Shown here one piece after another: positions 12,914-25,399 of a DNA stretch of 64,000 nucleotides. The notes under the pieces were generated by a model that was given only the letters and a program-made list of their open reading frames with translations, had not been told where the DNA came from and did not search any database. The position numbers and the translations under genes were made by a program. Each line of letters opens with the position of its first letter. Positions within the stretch are counted from its first letter, which is position 1. The DNA is from Alisma plantago-aquatica (Eukaryota; Streptophyta; Magnoliopsida; Alismatales; Alismataceae): assembly GCA_963693085.1 (NCBI GenBank), contig OY856409.1:502914303-502978302 (forward strand), in the 5' to 3' direction.

Positions 12914-15900
12914 TCATGCTTGTAATCTTCCAAACTACCAACAAATGAACTATACCATTTGATCCCTCACTTAGTCAAAATTGTGATAAAATAAATGCTT
13001 TACATATATATATATATATGTATATATATATACATATATATATGAATAAATATGGAAATAATGCACTCTAACATAACCCACTATATAACCTAACAAATAT
13101 GTCTCGAAAGAAGAAGCTAAAAGAATATTTGAGGCCTCATATTGTAGTTATCTTGTGGGATGAGTTTCACATTAAATAAATAATCCTAATTCCTTAATGT
13201 CATTAAGGAAAGAAAATATAAATTAAGATCTAAAATATTAAATAACATAATGGATGACTTCAAAAGTAGAAATCATTGTCAAACTTTGATCAAATATGTC
13301 AAGCTTAGACTGGGTGTCAAATTTCACATTAGCCTTGTTTGTTGCCTCAAGTAAATTACAAAAGAAAATATGTTTTAGTCACCTAAATATACTAATAATT
13401 CAACCAATGCATATGGTTTTACAATAGTTCTGTCATAACTGTTGTCAAACTATAATTTACTTTCCAATTTGTTTATGTGATTGCGGGCTTCTATTGATCC
13501 TTTTATCTCAATTGAATGGCCTCTAACCCATCATTAACCTTGAATCACTGTTTTTCCTTTTATAAGAGTAGTGCATCTTTATGGTGTGATTTTATTTTTG
13601 ACTTTATCTCTTTTTAATTGATCTCTCAGTGAGATTTCATTTTATCTCCCCTCATTCCATCAATCTACATTGTCTGATCTAAACTCCCCCATCTTCCATT
13701 GCCTTTATAAGTCTAGCCAGTCTTCCCTCATTTCCCACCCCTATTTTCCTTCTCCAAGAACCCCTCATTTATTTTTGGCATTGTGCTTATGGGAGACTCT
13801 AGAAGCCAATCACAAACTCCCATAAATGTGTCCAAATTGTCAGGAACCCCATCTTCACCCTCTATGATTGCTTTGAAACTCCATTAGTTGTTGTGGTCAT
13901 CTGGACCTCGCCATTGTGATCTCGACCACCATGCCACATGAGAACAAAAGAATCTCCTTAAACACCGATGAAGATTCTTAGATTCTCAATTCACTCTAAA
14001 GGAAAGTATCTAGTCTTTCCCTCATTTTACCATGTCATGACCCCTAGATGAATTATTGAGCTTCAGACCATATTTTTGTGATATCTCAATGCCATTAGTT
14101 TTGTAGGACCTTCCACGTTTGGTTGCATGAGGATTTGGGTGGTATTTTTGGCCCTTCCAGTTTGGCATGTGTACAAGCTACTACCTTCACGATGGGAGGC
14201 ACCTCTATGGATTCAGACCATCATATGGTTAGAGTTGAGGATTGTCAAGCCTATTACACTCGTTGAATGTTGATTCTAAAGTTTGTTGCTTTACCTTTAA
14301 CCAGGAACCAAACATTCATCTCTTTGCTTGGCGTTCTATTCTTGTTGGATTCTTTGTTGGATGTTCAAATAATCATATGAACATAGTCACAAAGTTCTTG
14401 ACCCATTTACCCTCATCAAAATTTTCTTATTAACAAGCTCTAGATAGGTACTTCAATCTTTTTTGCAGATGATTCCATGTTTGACTACATGATCTTTTAT
14501 TTGATTCTATGTGTTTATATTTTATATCAAGTGGTATGACCATTTGTGTGGTATAATGGTAATTATCCAATGGCTTTATTTTTTAATTTAATTTTTTTAT
14601 TAATTTGATCTATGATTTCTCATTCATGGATGTTGATAAGATCCTTCCATTTAGCAACACCTTAGTATCAAATTCATAAGTAATTATTTACTCGTCAAAA
14701 AAACAATATAAAATAAGTTTGGTGTTTTCCTCCATCTAAACATATTGATATCATCACTTTAAATCTAATATTATAAATATATATATTTTTAAGAATTTTT
14801 CTAATTCGCTAGAATTTATAAAATTCATATCGAGTTACCTACAATCATGAAAATAAAGTAAAATATGCTATAGACTTAGAAAAATATAATATATAATATG
14901 TTGTGGTTTTGATAACCTAATTACTTAATAATAACAAAAGGATAATTTTAGGATTTAGATAAATAATAATATATTAACCCTAATTTCACTTGTATTCTTA
15001 ATAGGTTGGTTGAAGCTCTAATGAAGATCTATGGTTGACTTTGAACATATATATGCTCTATATGAGGTATGTTTCATCCCTTCTTGATTATATTGAGCAA
15101 TCACCTATGTTTTTTCACACTTGATCCTCTCCAGACATATTGCTCAATACACATTCTCTCTCTTTTGAGATGTTTACTCATATGAGCGTTTATATTCATA
15201 AATTGATCTTCTAATCTTCTTAAGTTGTTGGATATGCTTGTGGGACTCTAAAATTGTATTTAGTTCATCCTATTTCATTATGTAATCATATTGTATGGTT
15301 TTGAGCTAGATTGTTACTTTTTGTGAAAATAACCCTATTTTCTCCACTTTGGTGGTGGATGTCTTATATGTTCCAATTTGGTGATGGATACTCTTTTTAT
15401 GACTAAATTTTCACTTTTCTCTACTTTATTGCGTGCTTTTGAATAGGTGGTACTAGAGTTGTATAATGCTCAGGTTTTTGAGTTTTATTCCTTTGCGAAT
15501 GTATTCCACTTTGTGATATTATTAGGCACTAGGTTCTATTCCCTTGTTAGAGTGAGCCTTTTCACTCATTTATTATATTCAAGGGCACATATTCTGCCTA
15601 GGGTTTTCCTTTCCACATTATATTATATTTTTGGGGGTTTGGCAGTGCATAATTATCTGTCAAGTTGTAGGTTTTTTTCCTAACCACCACTGACTTTATA
15701 TTTATAGTAGTGATGTGGTTATCTCACTTTAATTCTAACTATTTATTATATTATGGGTTGTGTTCTATGATATATCTGGATTTGCTTATGTGGTACAAGT
15801 CGATATTTTGTTAAATGGCAAGTAATTTGTTATTGCCTTAAATTGTTCTCTTTGGTATCCACTTAGATGTTCTCTTTACCTTTTCGTTGGAAGTCGTGAT

Positions 15901-16798
15901 AAGTCTATTGTTGTATTTTTCTCCAAATATTGTTTAATTTCTATTTACATATACATATAGGCTTTTATGTTAGCAACTTGTCTGTCTTCTTTTGTGGGGT
16001 ATGCTTCCAACCCCTTAGGTCAAGGACATGGAGGACTAGGACTTTTCTAATTAGAATTTCTTTTTGGGAGATGGACTTGAGGTAGCTCAAACTTTCTTCT
16101 GTAAAGATGTTGATTTTGCTACCAGAATGTAAGCCCCAACTGGGAAAAACCATGTATCTTGTAAAATTTTCGATAGTCATATGTTTAAATCCACTTTTAT
16201 ACTTATGTCTTTATGATATCCAATTATGAAAGACTAACAAATAATTTTTTATTCATCGCAAAAAAAATTATTGTGTGTTTGTTATATTGATGGTGACTTT
16301 TATTTGATTTAGCAAGGAGTGGATCTCCTCTTAACTCTCACTCCTTACAATAATCTTATATATATAAGGTATTTTATGCCTATAAATCATAAACATTGCC
16401 TTTTGAAATATGTTTATTTGGTGAACGATTCCATGGTTATGGACAAGGACCAATTTTGTGTGTGCATGTGGTTGTGGAAAGATGGTTCTTGAAATTTGGT
16501 TAACAAGTATACAACTTTCTTTTTTAGCCTCATATTTATATTCCATATATGATTCCTTCTATTCCCTCTAAACTCTCTATGAAAATAAATCTAAGATTTC
16601 ACATATTATGAAATCTTATATATGAATATAGTTTCTTTTGAAGGACTTTTTCTGACAAGCCATCCATGAAGATACACTCCCTAGGAGCATCTATGTAGCC
16701 ATCCACCATGGTGCAACACAAATATACGATTAGGTGGACGTTTACAGGTTGATGATGCATAATATGCATATGACCTTATTGAGTTGAGAGTTATACAT
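12914..16798. other. Unassigned A/T-rich DNA
   Basis: No gene was supported. An AT-rich microsatellite with interruptions lies at 13002-13043. Around 15240-15720 the text resembles decayed retrotransposon LTR leader sequence (for example TAGGGTTTTCCTTTCCAC), but no partner copy or boundary was found. Short frames at 14242, 15447 and 15965 have no recognisable domain. Confidence 0.45.
13002..13043. repeat. Interrupted AT microsatellite
   Basis: Repeated TA dinucleotides are broken by ATG and ATAC interruptions. Confidence 0.9.
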
Positions 16799-18227
16799 TG
16801 TCCATATTTTGATAATGACTTAACCATTCCATTCCTATGTATCTAATATGTTTGTTCAAGATTGATTTTAGGGTTTAGGTACATGAAAAGGATCAATTCA
16901 CACAATCCCTAGCTTGTCTAAGTTCAAGCCAAAAGTAATGCAAGTGTGCAATTTGGGAAATCACTCAAAATCACCTTAGATTAATTTTGTAATCACTTGT
17001 ATTGATGATATGACTTGTAATTAAGATGAGAAAAAATCAAGGACACTTAATTTCAACATTTGGTCACTCAAAAATCATTTTGAAATTTTGTCACAAGCAC
17101 TTTATCGGTCGAGTTTGAATCTCATCCAATCCGGTGATGGATTTTCTAAAATGATCAATCGGTTGAGTTGTACACTCTAGAACTTGACCGACTGACTCAC
17201 TAACCAAAATTTATTTTGACTCGTCGGTCGAGTTTCCCAAAAAAAATAGTTGGAAATTAGCTTTGTCGGTTAGTGGATTGGTCGAGTTATCTTTATTGAA
17301 ATTCGAATGAATGTATTATACAGATAACACGGAAAAAGTGATTATAAACGTTGGAGAGTTGTTGTAAATGTAAAAGGATCTATTGCAAGTTGTAAAATGG
17401 CTATTTTTCATTCTTAAGTGATCCCATACTCAAAGCAACAACCCCAGCTATGATAGGATCCCTTGGAGTTCATTCTAAGTTTTCTCAGTCATGCTATCTT
17501 TGGTCCTTGCTATAGTTGAGTGTGATACAACCCTTTGAGACCCTTTCTCTCTCTCATTTATAAAGCATTTTGTAATTATTAGTGAGTTAGGCATGTCGTA
17601 AGAGAGCTACCTCCATGTTCTTATAAATCTCTCATTCCCTCCATCTTCTCAATCTCCTTTCTCAAAGAGCAAAGGTTGAATCAAGGTACTCCAAGTGAAG
17701 GTGAAGTTGTTGGTCTTCTTCAAGCTTGAATAAGAGGTGAAGATCTTCTCTAGGTTAAGGAGAAGGGCAAGGTGAAGATTCAAGAAGAGTGGGTTATTCA
17801 TTTAAGGCCAAAGACTTGATGCAAGAGTGGGTAAGTCCTTATTGAAGGCTAAAGACATCTTGACCAAGTGGGTAAGTCCTTGTGTAGGTTAAAGAATCTT
17901 ATCTTGAGTAGGTAAGTCCTTAGATGTATGGCGGTCTCCTTGTATCTCTTCTAATGGAATATAAGTATACATGGGTTGCAAAGTCCTAGAGGTTGACCTA
18001 TCTAGGTAGTGGATTGACTATCTCCTGGTTTGGAGATTGGAACCACTCTAATTACCTTGTCCAAGTGGACGTTTCAATCTCTCTCATCATTGCTTTGCTT
18101 GCTTAGATAGGACTTTGAATTGTGCTTAAGCTTTTGGTTTCAATTGATATAATTTGAAGGTCTAACTATTCTTGTGAGAATTTCGAAGCTCTATTCACCA
18201 CCCCCTCTAGAGCCCTTGGATCCAACA
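16799..18227 (+). repeat. C1 5' LTR
   Basis: The right end (TCCAACA at 18227) is fixed by the adjoining primer site and by alignment with the second copy ending at 32868. The left end at TGTCCATATTTTGATAATGAC is inferred, because SIRE-type LTRs often open with a TTTTGATAATGAC-like block. Several copies of CGGTCGAGTT or close variants lie at 17105-17295. The last 790 bp are clearly duplicated at 32080-32868. Confidence 0.7.
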
Positions 18228-18229
18228 AG

Positions 18230-18241
18230 TGGTATCAAATC
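18230..18241 (+). promoter_or_regulatory. C1 primer-binding site
   Basis: TGGTATCAAATC begins two bases after the LTR and is close to TGGTATCAGAGC, complementary to initiator Met tRNA. Confidence 0.85.
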
Positions 18242-18326
18242 CAAGGATCTTCTCCAACAATCTCCCACGAGATAAGATGATGGGTGAGAACCTACTTGGT
18301 TCATTCAACCTAGAGGAGGCTTCTCC

Positions 18327-19110
18327 ATGCGTCCTCCTCTCTTCTACAACACCAACTTCCTTTATTAGATGAGGTGTATGCAGTTCTACATTCAAGAGAT
18401 GAACTTTGATTTGTGCAAGGTGATGATCACACCATACAAGCAACCAACCGGAGATGTGTCAACATGGAATAAAGCTGCTATAAAAGATGCCCAACTCAAT
18501 ACCAAAGCAATTAGCATCCTTTGTGCATCCCTCTTCCCAACAGAGTTCAACCGCATCTCCTCATGGGATACAACCTATGAGATATGGGATAAGTTGTGCA
18601 TCACCTATGAGAGCACAAAGAAAGTGAAGGAGGCCAAGATCTACATGATGAGCAACCTTCTAGAGAACTTTAAGATGGGCAAGAAAGAAGGAGTTGTCGA
18701 GATGTACTCTAGGGTCAACATCATCATCAATGTCCTAGATGCTTTGGGACACACTTTGGATAGAGGAGAAATCAACTCAAAGATCTTGAGGTCTCTACCA
18801 AAGATATGGGAGTCAAAGGGGACCTCCATTGAAGAAGTGAGAAGTCTTGGTGACATTCCAACCGAAGAGCTCATGGGAAATCTACAAGCCCATGAACCAA
18901 GACTTGATAAGCAAGAAGAGGAATCCAATCAAGAAGAGAAGGAAGAAAAAAATATCAAAGATAGTGTCCTCAAAGTTCAAGTGGAGGTTGTCATCCTTCA
19001 ACAACAACTTTCTTACCAAAACTCTCCCTCCTCCTCTAGTGAAGATGATGGCCCTAGTGACCATGAAGCCAGCTACTCCAAGGGTAAGCACTTTAAGGGA
19101 AAGTAATCTT
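18327..19110 (+). pseudogene. C1 gag, UBN2 core
   Basis: The 245-codon frame (18369-19106) carries the copia gag core: STWNKAAIKDAQLNTKAI, TTYEIWDKLCITYEST, KILRSLPKIWESKGTSIEE and PTEELMGNLQAHE. The true start lies upstream in the same frame: MRPPLFYNTNFLY begins at 18327 and is cut by a TAG at 18366, where the family normally has a tryptophan (NF-Y-W). The acidic, Ser-rich tail after the core is typical of SIRE-type gag. Confidence 0.85.
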
Positions 19111-20330
19111 TTTCTTCCACTCCAAGATGCTCCAAGGGTGGCCAAAAAGGACACTACAAGAGTGAATGTCCTAAGGCAAGAAAGTCACATCAAAAGAGCA
19201 ACTCCAAGAAGGAGGAAGCGTACAAGAAAGAAAGAAAGTACAAGAGGAAGGAAAAGAAGGAGAGGAGACACAAGAATGCAGCTCATGCAACTTGGGAAGC
19301 ATCATCCTCTAGTAGCTCAAGCTCTGATGAATATGGAGAGTGCCATCTTGCACTCATGGCCTCTGTAAGTGAAGATATTGGTGAGGTAAGTGAGATAAGT
19401 GAGGTAAGCTTGCATGAGTTAGCTAAATAAACTTTTATTGATATGCTTATTTCTACCCATTCTTCTTTTTCTAAGTGCAAAACTAAAAGGAAGAGGTTAA
19501 GAAAAATTATTGATGATTAGTATGCTAAACTTGAGTTTCTTGAGCAAACTGAGAAAATTCATCTTGAGAGCATTGATAACTTGCAAGGACAATTTCTTGA
19601 TCTTGAGCTCCAATACAATGAAGTTGAGGTAGAGAATGGTGTCTATGTTAAGAACATTGAATCTCTTAAGGAAGATAACCAAAAGTGTCTAAATGATCTT
19701 GAACTACTTAAAACTGAAAATGCTAAATTTAAGCTTATTGTTGATTCTCGTAGAGATGAAAGGGATGTCTATCTTAAAGAAATTCAATGGTTAAATCTAA
19801 AAATGCTAGGTTTCTTGGTCAAGTTAATGATTTATCTTCTAGAACTATTTTGCCTAGTAATGATGTTGCTTCTATTTCTATTGAAAGAGATTCTTATTTG
19901 ACTAAAGCCCTCTGTTTAGAGGCCGACCTTGTTCATGCTAGAGATGATCTTGCTAGTTTGTATTCTACTATTATATATCTAACTTGTGACAATCATAGAC
20001 TTGGAGCCTCTTTGTAGAAATTCCTCAAAGGGAAAAACTCTCAAAATGAAATCCTTGACCATTCTACCAAACAAAGTGGTACTAGTGGTTTGGGATTTGT
20101 AGGGGGAGCACCTAAGGGCAAGAACAAAGACAAATGTAAGAAAAAGAGTTACAAAACCTCCTTTTTCATTGGAGATTCTTCTGGCACTAAGAACCCTATG
20201 ATTTGTTCTCATTGCAAAATTGATTATCATTACTCTACTTATTGTCCTTACACGCCTAAGGGGACCAACCCAAAGATGAAATGGGTCCCCAATCTAACTC
20301 TGGATCCCAAAGTTTGAGTTGGGAATCGAC
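19111..20330 (+). pseudogene. C1 gag C-terminal part: zinc knuckles and coiled coil
   Basis: Near 19125 the first knuckle reads CSKGGQKGHYKSEC, so the second cysteine is replaced by glycine and metal binding is probably lost. A Lys/Glu-rich and Ser-rich stretch follows. From 19520 to 20020 a Leu/Glu/Lys-rich heptad-like segment (QFLDLELQYNEVEVENG, NIESLKEDNQKCLNDLE) predicts a coiled coil. A second, intact CCHC knuckle (CSHCKIDYHYSTYC) lies at 20204-20245. Stops at 19428 and near 19517 and later frame changes break the reading frame. Confidence 0.75.
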
Positions 20331-20344
20331 ACTCTACTTTATTA

Positions 20345-20810
20345 TAGGAAAAAGGAACATGGATTGTTGGTAGTGGTTGCATTAAACACATGATCGGTGA
20401 TATAAACCATTCAACAACTTCACTAAGAAGAAAGGAGGTTTGATTACTTTCAGGGACAACGGGAAAGGTAAGGTAAAAGGTGAGGGTGATGTAGGTGAAT
20501 CCTTGTGTATCAAAAATGTTCTTTTTGCGGATGGCCTAAATTACAACTTAATAAGTGTAAGTCAATTATGTGATAATGGTTACCTTGTTCTATTTACTTG
20601 TTTTGAATGCTTGATTCTAGATTCCCTCGTTTATCATGTCATATATAAGGGAACTAGAAGTGGTAATATTTATGTAATTGTACTTGAATCTATTAAGACT
20701 ATTGTTGGAAGGTGCTTAGTAGTCAATTCGAATGATATTTCTCTTTTTCATCATCATCTTGGCCATGTAAATATGCATCAATTGAAGAAGTTGAGCAAAA
20801 AGGACTAGGT
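20345..20810 (+). pseudogene. C1 protease and pre-integrase region
   Basis: The protease motif reads WIVGSGCIKHMIGD. The family form has D-S-G at this point, and here the catalytic aspartate is glycine. The frame 20440-20808 then gives the GAG-pre-integrase block: LCIKNVLFADGLNYNLISVS, a strand-rich stretch, and HHHLGHVNMHQL, which starts the zinc-binding domain of integrase. Confidence 0.8.
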
Positions 20811-21420
20811 AAAAGGACTTCCCAAATTGGATTTTGAAAAGGATGATGAATGCTTACCTTGTACCCAAGGAAAGCAAACCAACTCCTCCTTCAAATCTAA
20901 AGGACCAAGAGAGCTCTTGAACTTCTCCATATTTATCTATTTGGACCAATAAGAACTCAATTGTTTCGTGGTTCCAAGTATTTTATTGTTATTGTCGATG
21001 ATTTCTCTAGATATACTTGGACCTTCTTTCTCGTTTCCAAGAGTGATATGCTTGATGTTTTCTCTAGTTTTGTAAATGATTTGAGAATGAAGATTCTTGC
21101 CAAATTGTTTCCGTCTGTAGTGATCATGGGAGAGAATTTAAAAATATCTTTTTAAACATTTTTGTGAAGAATCTGGCTATGTACATAACTTCTCTTCACC
21201 TCGAACACCTCAACAAAATGGGGTTGTAGAGAGGAAGAATAGGTCACTATAGGAAATGGCTAGGACCATGCTTTTAGAGTATGACACTCCAAAGAAGTTT
21301 TGGGTCGAAGTCGTTAGTACCTCATGTTTTGTTTAAAATTGGGTTTTTACGCATCCTTCTTTGAAGAAAACCCCTATGAGATATGGCTTGGTACGAAGCC
21401 TTATATTGAGTAATTTCATG
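20811..21420 (+). pseudogene. C1 integrase (broken)
   Basis: CLPCTQGKQ (about 20857) completes the HHCC zinc site. The segment that is normally HMDLFGP reads HIYLFGP, so the first catalytic aspartate is lost. IVDDFSRYTWTFF lies in 20961-21155. The glutamate motif (PQQNGVVERKNRSL, about 21209-21250) is intact but followed by TAG. The second catalytic aspartate block is frameshifted at 21120-21150. Confidence 0.8.
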
Positions 21421-21427
21421 TTTTCAG

Positions 21428-22500
21428 ATGTCCTTGTTTTTTTTTAATGTGAAAGATTCTCTCAACAAGTTTTATCTAAAATCTTACATGGCTTTCTTTC
21501 TTGGCTATAGCACTACTATCAAGGCTTATATAGTGTTTAATGTTGATCTTGATAAAGTTGAAGAATTTATTAATGTTAAGTTTATTGAGACTATAACCTT
21601 TATTTCCAATGATTTTGTTCCAAATGTGGATGTTGCATGTGAGGTAATTCCTATCCTAAAAGAACTCGACATCACCCAAAAGGGAAAAGAGATAGTCACT
21701 CAAGAAGAAGAGAAAAATGAAGAGAAGAAGGATCCAACCCCAATTTACAAAGAATCATTCAAAAGAGCTGATTTTTGGTGAGCCATTTAAAAGAGTGAAG
21801 ACACAAGCTACCTTCAATAAAGAACAAGACAACAATGCCTTCATCTCACAACTAGAGCCAAAGAATGTCAAAGAATCTCTTGGGGATGATGAATGGATTC
21901 CAGCCATGCAAGAAGAATTGGAGCAATTTGTAAAGAACAAAGTGTGGACCCTAGTGCCAAGACCAAGTGATACAAAGATCATTGGCACCAAGTGGGTCTA
22001 CCACAACAAGCTAGATGAAAGCGGCAAGGTGGTAAGTAACTAAACAAGGTTAGTGGCTCAGGTCTACAATCAATAGGAACATATAGATTTTGGTGAAACG
22101 TATGCACCTATAGCTAGACTTGAGTCCATTCGTATGTTGCTTGCTTTTTCTAGTATAAAAACTTTCTTCTTTGTCAAATGGATGTTAAAAGTGCATTTTT
22201 GAATGGTACAATTGATGAGTAAGTGTATGTTGCACAACCCCCTAGCTTTGAACATGATAGTTTACCTAACCATGTATATTTGTTGCAAAAAGCTCTCTAT
22301 CGACTCAAACAAGCACCTCGAGCTTGGTATGAGAAATTAAAGAACTTTTTGTTAGATTATGGGTATTCATGGGCAAAGTAGATTATGCGTTGTTTCTTAA
22401 ACACACTTCTAACAATTTTCTTATCATTCAAATTTATGCTAATGATATCATTTTTGGATGAACTAATCTTGACCTTTGTAAGAAGTTTAGTGATATTATG
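21428..22500 (+). pseudogene. C1 reverse transcriptase (broken)
   Basis: After an integrase tail (frame 21428-21781, FLGYSTTIKAYIVFN), the RT starts at DDEWIPAMQEELEQF and WTLVPRPSDTKIIGTKWVY (21717-22043). FGETYAPIARLESIRMLLAF, MDVKSAFLNG and QAPRAWY (22090-22340) follow in shifted frames. The catalytic YVDD box reads YAND in QIYANDIIFG, so one of the two catalytic aspartates is changed. Confidence 0.85.
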
Positions 22501-23400
22501 CATAGTGAGTTTGAGTTGAGAATGATGGGTGAGCTTACATTCTTCCTCAGCTTTCAAATCAAGCAAACTAAAGATGGGAACTTCATCAATCAAGGAAACT
22601 ACATAAGTGAGATACTAAAACACTTCGGGATGGAGAACACCAAGTCAATGGACTTCCCCATGTCAAACACCGCCAAATTTGATAAAGATGAAGAAGCTGG
22701 GAAGGTAGATGAGAAGTTCTATAGAGATATGATTGGAAGTTTACTTTACATAACTGCCTCTAGGCCTGCTATAATGTTTAGTGTTTTCCTGTGTGCTTGC
22801 TTTCAATCAAATCCCAAGAAATCAGATCTTATAGTTGTTAAGAGGATTTTAATGTACTTAGCCAAAACACCAAATTTTGGCCTATGGTGTCCCAAGTCAT
22901 GGGACTTTACTCTTATAGCTTAGAGTGATGTGGATTATGCAGGATACTTGATTGATAGAAACTGCACAAGCGGCACTTGCTTTCTCATAGGACCATGCTT
23001 GGTGTCTTGGCTCTCCAAGAAATAGAGCACAGTGGCATTTTCAACTACTGAGGCTTAATACATTGCAGCCGAGATTTATTGTGCCTAGGTCCTACGGATG
23101 AAGAAAATGCTCCAAGACTTTAACATTAATTTTGAGGTTTCTCCTACATATTGTGATCATTCTAGTGCAATAAGTTTATATTACAATCCTATATTGCATA
23201 GTAGAGCCAAGCATATAGAGGTTATTCATCATTTTCTTTGTTATCACAATGCAAACAAGAATATCTATATCATGCATGTGGATACAAAAAATCAGTTGGT
23301 GGGCTTTTTCACTAAACCTCTAGCTAGAGAGCAATTTAATTTTATTAGATCTAAACTACTCATAACTACTTTGGATGAATCTAATATGCCTTCTAACTAG
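22498..23400 (+). pseudogene. C1 RNase H and C-terminus of pol
   Basis: The frame 22498-22923 carries the RT-RNase H connection (MMGELTFFLSFQIKQ, YRDMIGSLLYITASRPAIMF). After a stop, GTCFLIGPCLVSWLSKK, STTEAYIAAE-type sequence and 23098-23400 (HSRAKHIEVIHHFL, TKNQLVGFFTKPLAREQF) complete the copia pol. The pol ends at about 23397 with a TAG. Three in-frame stops lie between 22921 and 23090. Confidence 0.85.
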
Positions 23401-23660
23401 TTGTTATCTATCATATATGCTTTGCTTATGTCTTGATCACCCTTGCTAGCTAAAGTGCTGAAATTTTCATGTTCATATGCCTTGTTTTTCACTTATTTTG
23501 GGTTTCTTTTACAAACGCTTGTTTTATTGCAAAATAGTACCCAATGATGAGTGATATGTGCCTAAGTATGTTCAAAATGCAAAATGGACTAGAAAAATAA
23601 ATTTAATTAGCACTCTAATGGCTAGAAATTAAAATTTCTAATGTTGGTTCAGGTTAACCA

Positions 23661-23685
23661 TCGGTCGAGTTGACAACTCGACTGA
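23661..23685. repeat. Palindrome built on the C1 CGGTCGAGTT motif
   Basis: TCGGTCGAGTT-GAC-AACTCGACTGA folds into an 11-pair stem with one G-T pair and a three-base loop. The same CGGTCGAGTT word is repeated in the C1 5' LTR. Confidence 0.7.
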
Positions 23686-23997
23686 TATGTGGTCGAGGGC
23701 TTTTGTAAGAAGACATTCAGTCTATTTTCCCAATCACAAAACTCGACTGATGGCCAGGCTGGAGCAAACTTAAGTGTGGTTTGACTGAATTTTCTCCCTC
23801 TCAACTAGAGAAAAATAGACCGCTTCATTCTCCAGCTCCCTCAAGCTCTCAACCCTAGCCTTGACCATTCTCTTCCTAGACCTAGCCAGCCCTTGTCGGA
23901 CCTTCTTAGGACTCTTTCCCATCAACCCTAGGTGTTTGTTCATATCTTGATGGTGTTTCCTATGTTTTCGACCTCTCAATCTTCTTATCTCGCCTCC

Positions 23998-25370
23998 ATG
24001 GATTCTAATAGGAGAAAGAGAGCCGCCCCATATGGAGCACCATCTTTTTTTCCTCCTCCACCTTACGCCTTATACCCTTTGATGATACCTTCTTTGTCTC
24101 CAATGAAACTCTAAATAGGTACAAGGAGCTCCTTCCTAGGAACCCCTTTCTGTTTGGTGCCTTGTTTGAGCCACGCCCACATAGACAGGAAGTCATTGAT
24201 CAAGTCACCGATTTATGGTACGACCACCACCTCCCCACCCTTAGTGTTGAACGTGCGTGCTATTTCAATTCCATCACAAGCATCAAAGTCGTTCATGAAT
24301 TCTATAAAAATTTGCAATGCAATTATGACACTCTTATACCCCCGCCTAATACTCAAGTAGTTCTTACTTCGATGATTGTCGGGAAGAAATTCCAAGTCTC
24401 TGAGGATACCTTGAATATCCTTTTCTCAAGTACTGAGGTGACTAACACATGAAGCCCTAAGTATTTTGACCTCCTAGACCCTAAGGCCTTCTACAAGCAA
24501 TATGATATCACTCTCCACGACATACATAAATTCTTGAAGAAGCCTCAATTTCCCTATAGGAAGAAGTCTACCCTTCCCTCTTCTGCCTTAAACCTGAAAA
24601 ATTGCATACTCACCCTGGTCGTCAACTACAATATTCATCCAAAGAAAAAACCAAATCAAAATTGTAGAGAACATTGCGGTGATTATGTTCTATATATTGA
24701 AAAACATTAGAGTCAAGTGGCCAGATTTGTTCTCCACCACATGACCTACTTTGACTCTGGTAAGAACACCCAAGGAACCCAACCACCCTACCCATCCCTA
24801 ATTTGGGGTCTATTTTAATCTACCACTGGCAAATCTCTTTTTCATGACTTTCTTTACAAACCTACTCAAAAAGGAGTTTGCATCAGTGAGACCACAATTC
24901 ATAAGAGTGTGTCTACCCCTTATTCTACCACACTTGGATCCTCCACCTCCACCTCCACCTGTGCCCCTCCACCTCCTCATCCATCTTGACCTACCCGTGC
25001 CTCTTTTTGTATATCAAATGAAACCCTCATGGGTTACATGATGCATCAGCAGACATATAACCTTCAGGTTTAGGAGCATATACATCAAGATCTTTGTCCT
25101 AACATATCTACCATGAACCTATCATGTGCTCATCCTTACCCTGCCTATCAGCCCTACCCAGGAGGTGATTATGCATCCTATGCATACAATCACTTTTACC
25201 CAGCCCCTCCACCAACTGCTTCTGCTACTACACCCTTTGTTGCTGGTGGATCTACCCCTGTTGTGTTACCTCTCCCTTCTGGTCCTATAGCTACCTTGCT
25301 TGTAGGACTTGGAACTTCTGCTCCTGCCTTTCCTCAAGCCCAAGAGTTACACGACCTTGGTATGTCTTGA
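23998..25370 (+). pseudogene. C1 third ORF in env position (broken)
   Basis: A coding-like region lies after pol, as in SIRE/Maximus elements that carry an extra 3' ORF often called env-like. The start MDSNRRKRAAP (23998) runs into proline-rich sequence. After a frame change near 24070-24085 comes FVSNETLNRYKELL and then GALFEPRPHRQEVIDQVTDL, ending with VVHEFYKNLQCNYD and the TAG/TGA region at 24450. Pieces at 24600-24960 and the Pro/Ala/Tyr-rich frame 25113-25370 would form the C-terminal part. The FYKNL block resembles the plant retrotransposon env-position domain. No clear signal peptide or transmembrane helix survives, and the function of such ORFs is unproven. Confidence 0.55.
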
Positions 25371-25399
25371 TCTGAGAGGAATGCCATGTTACAACACTC

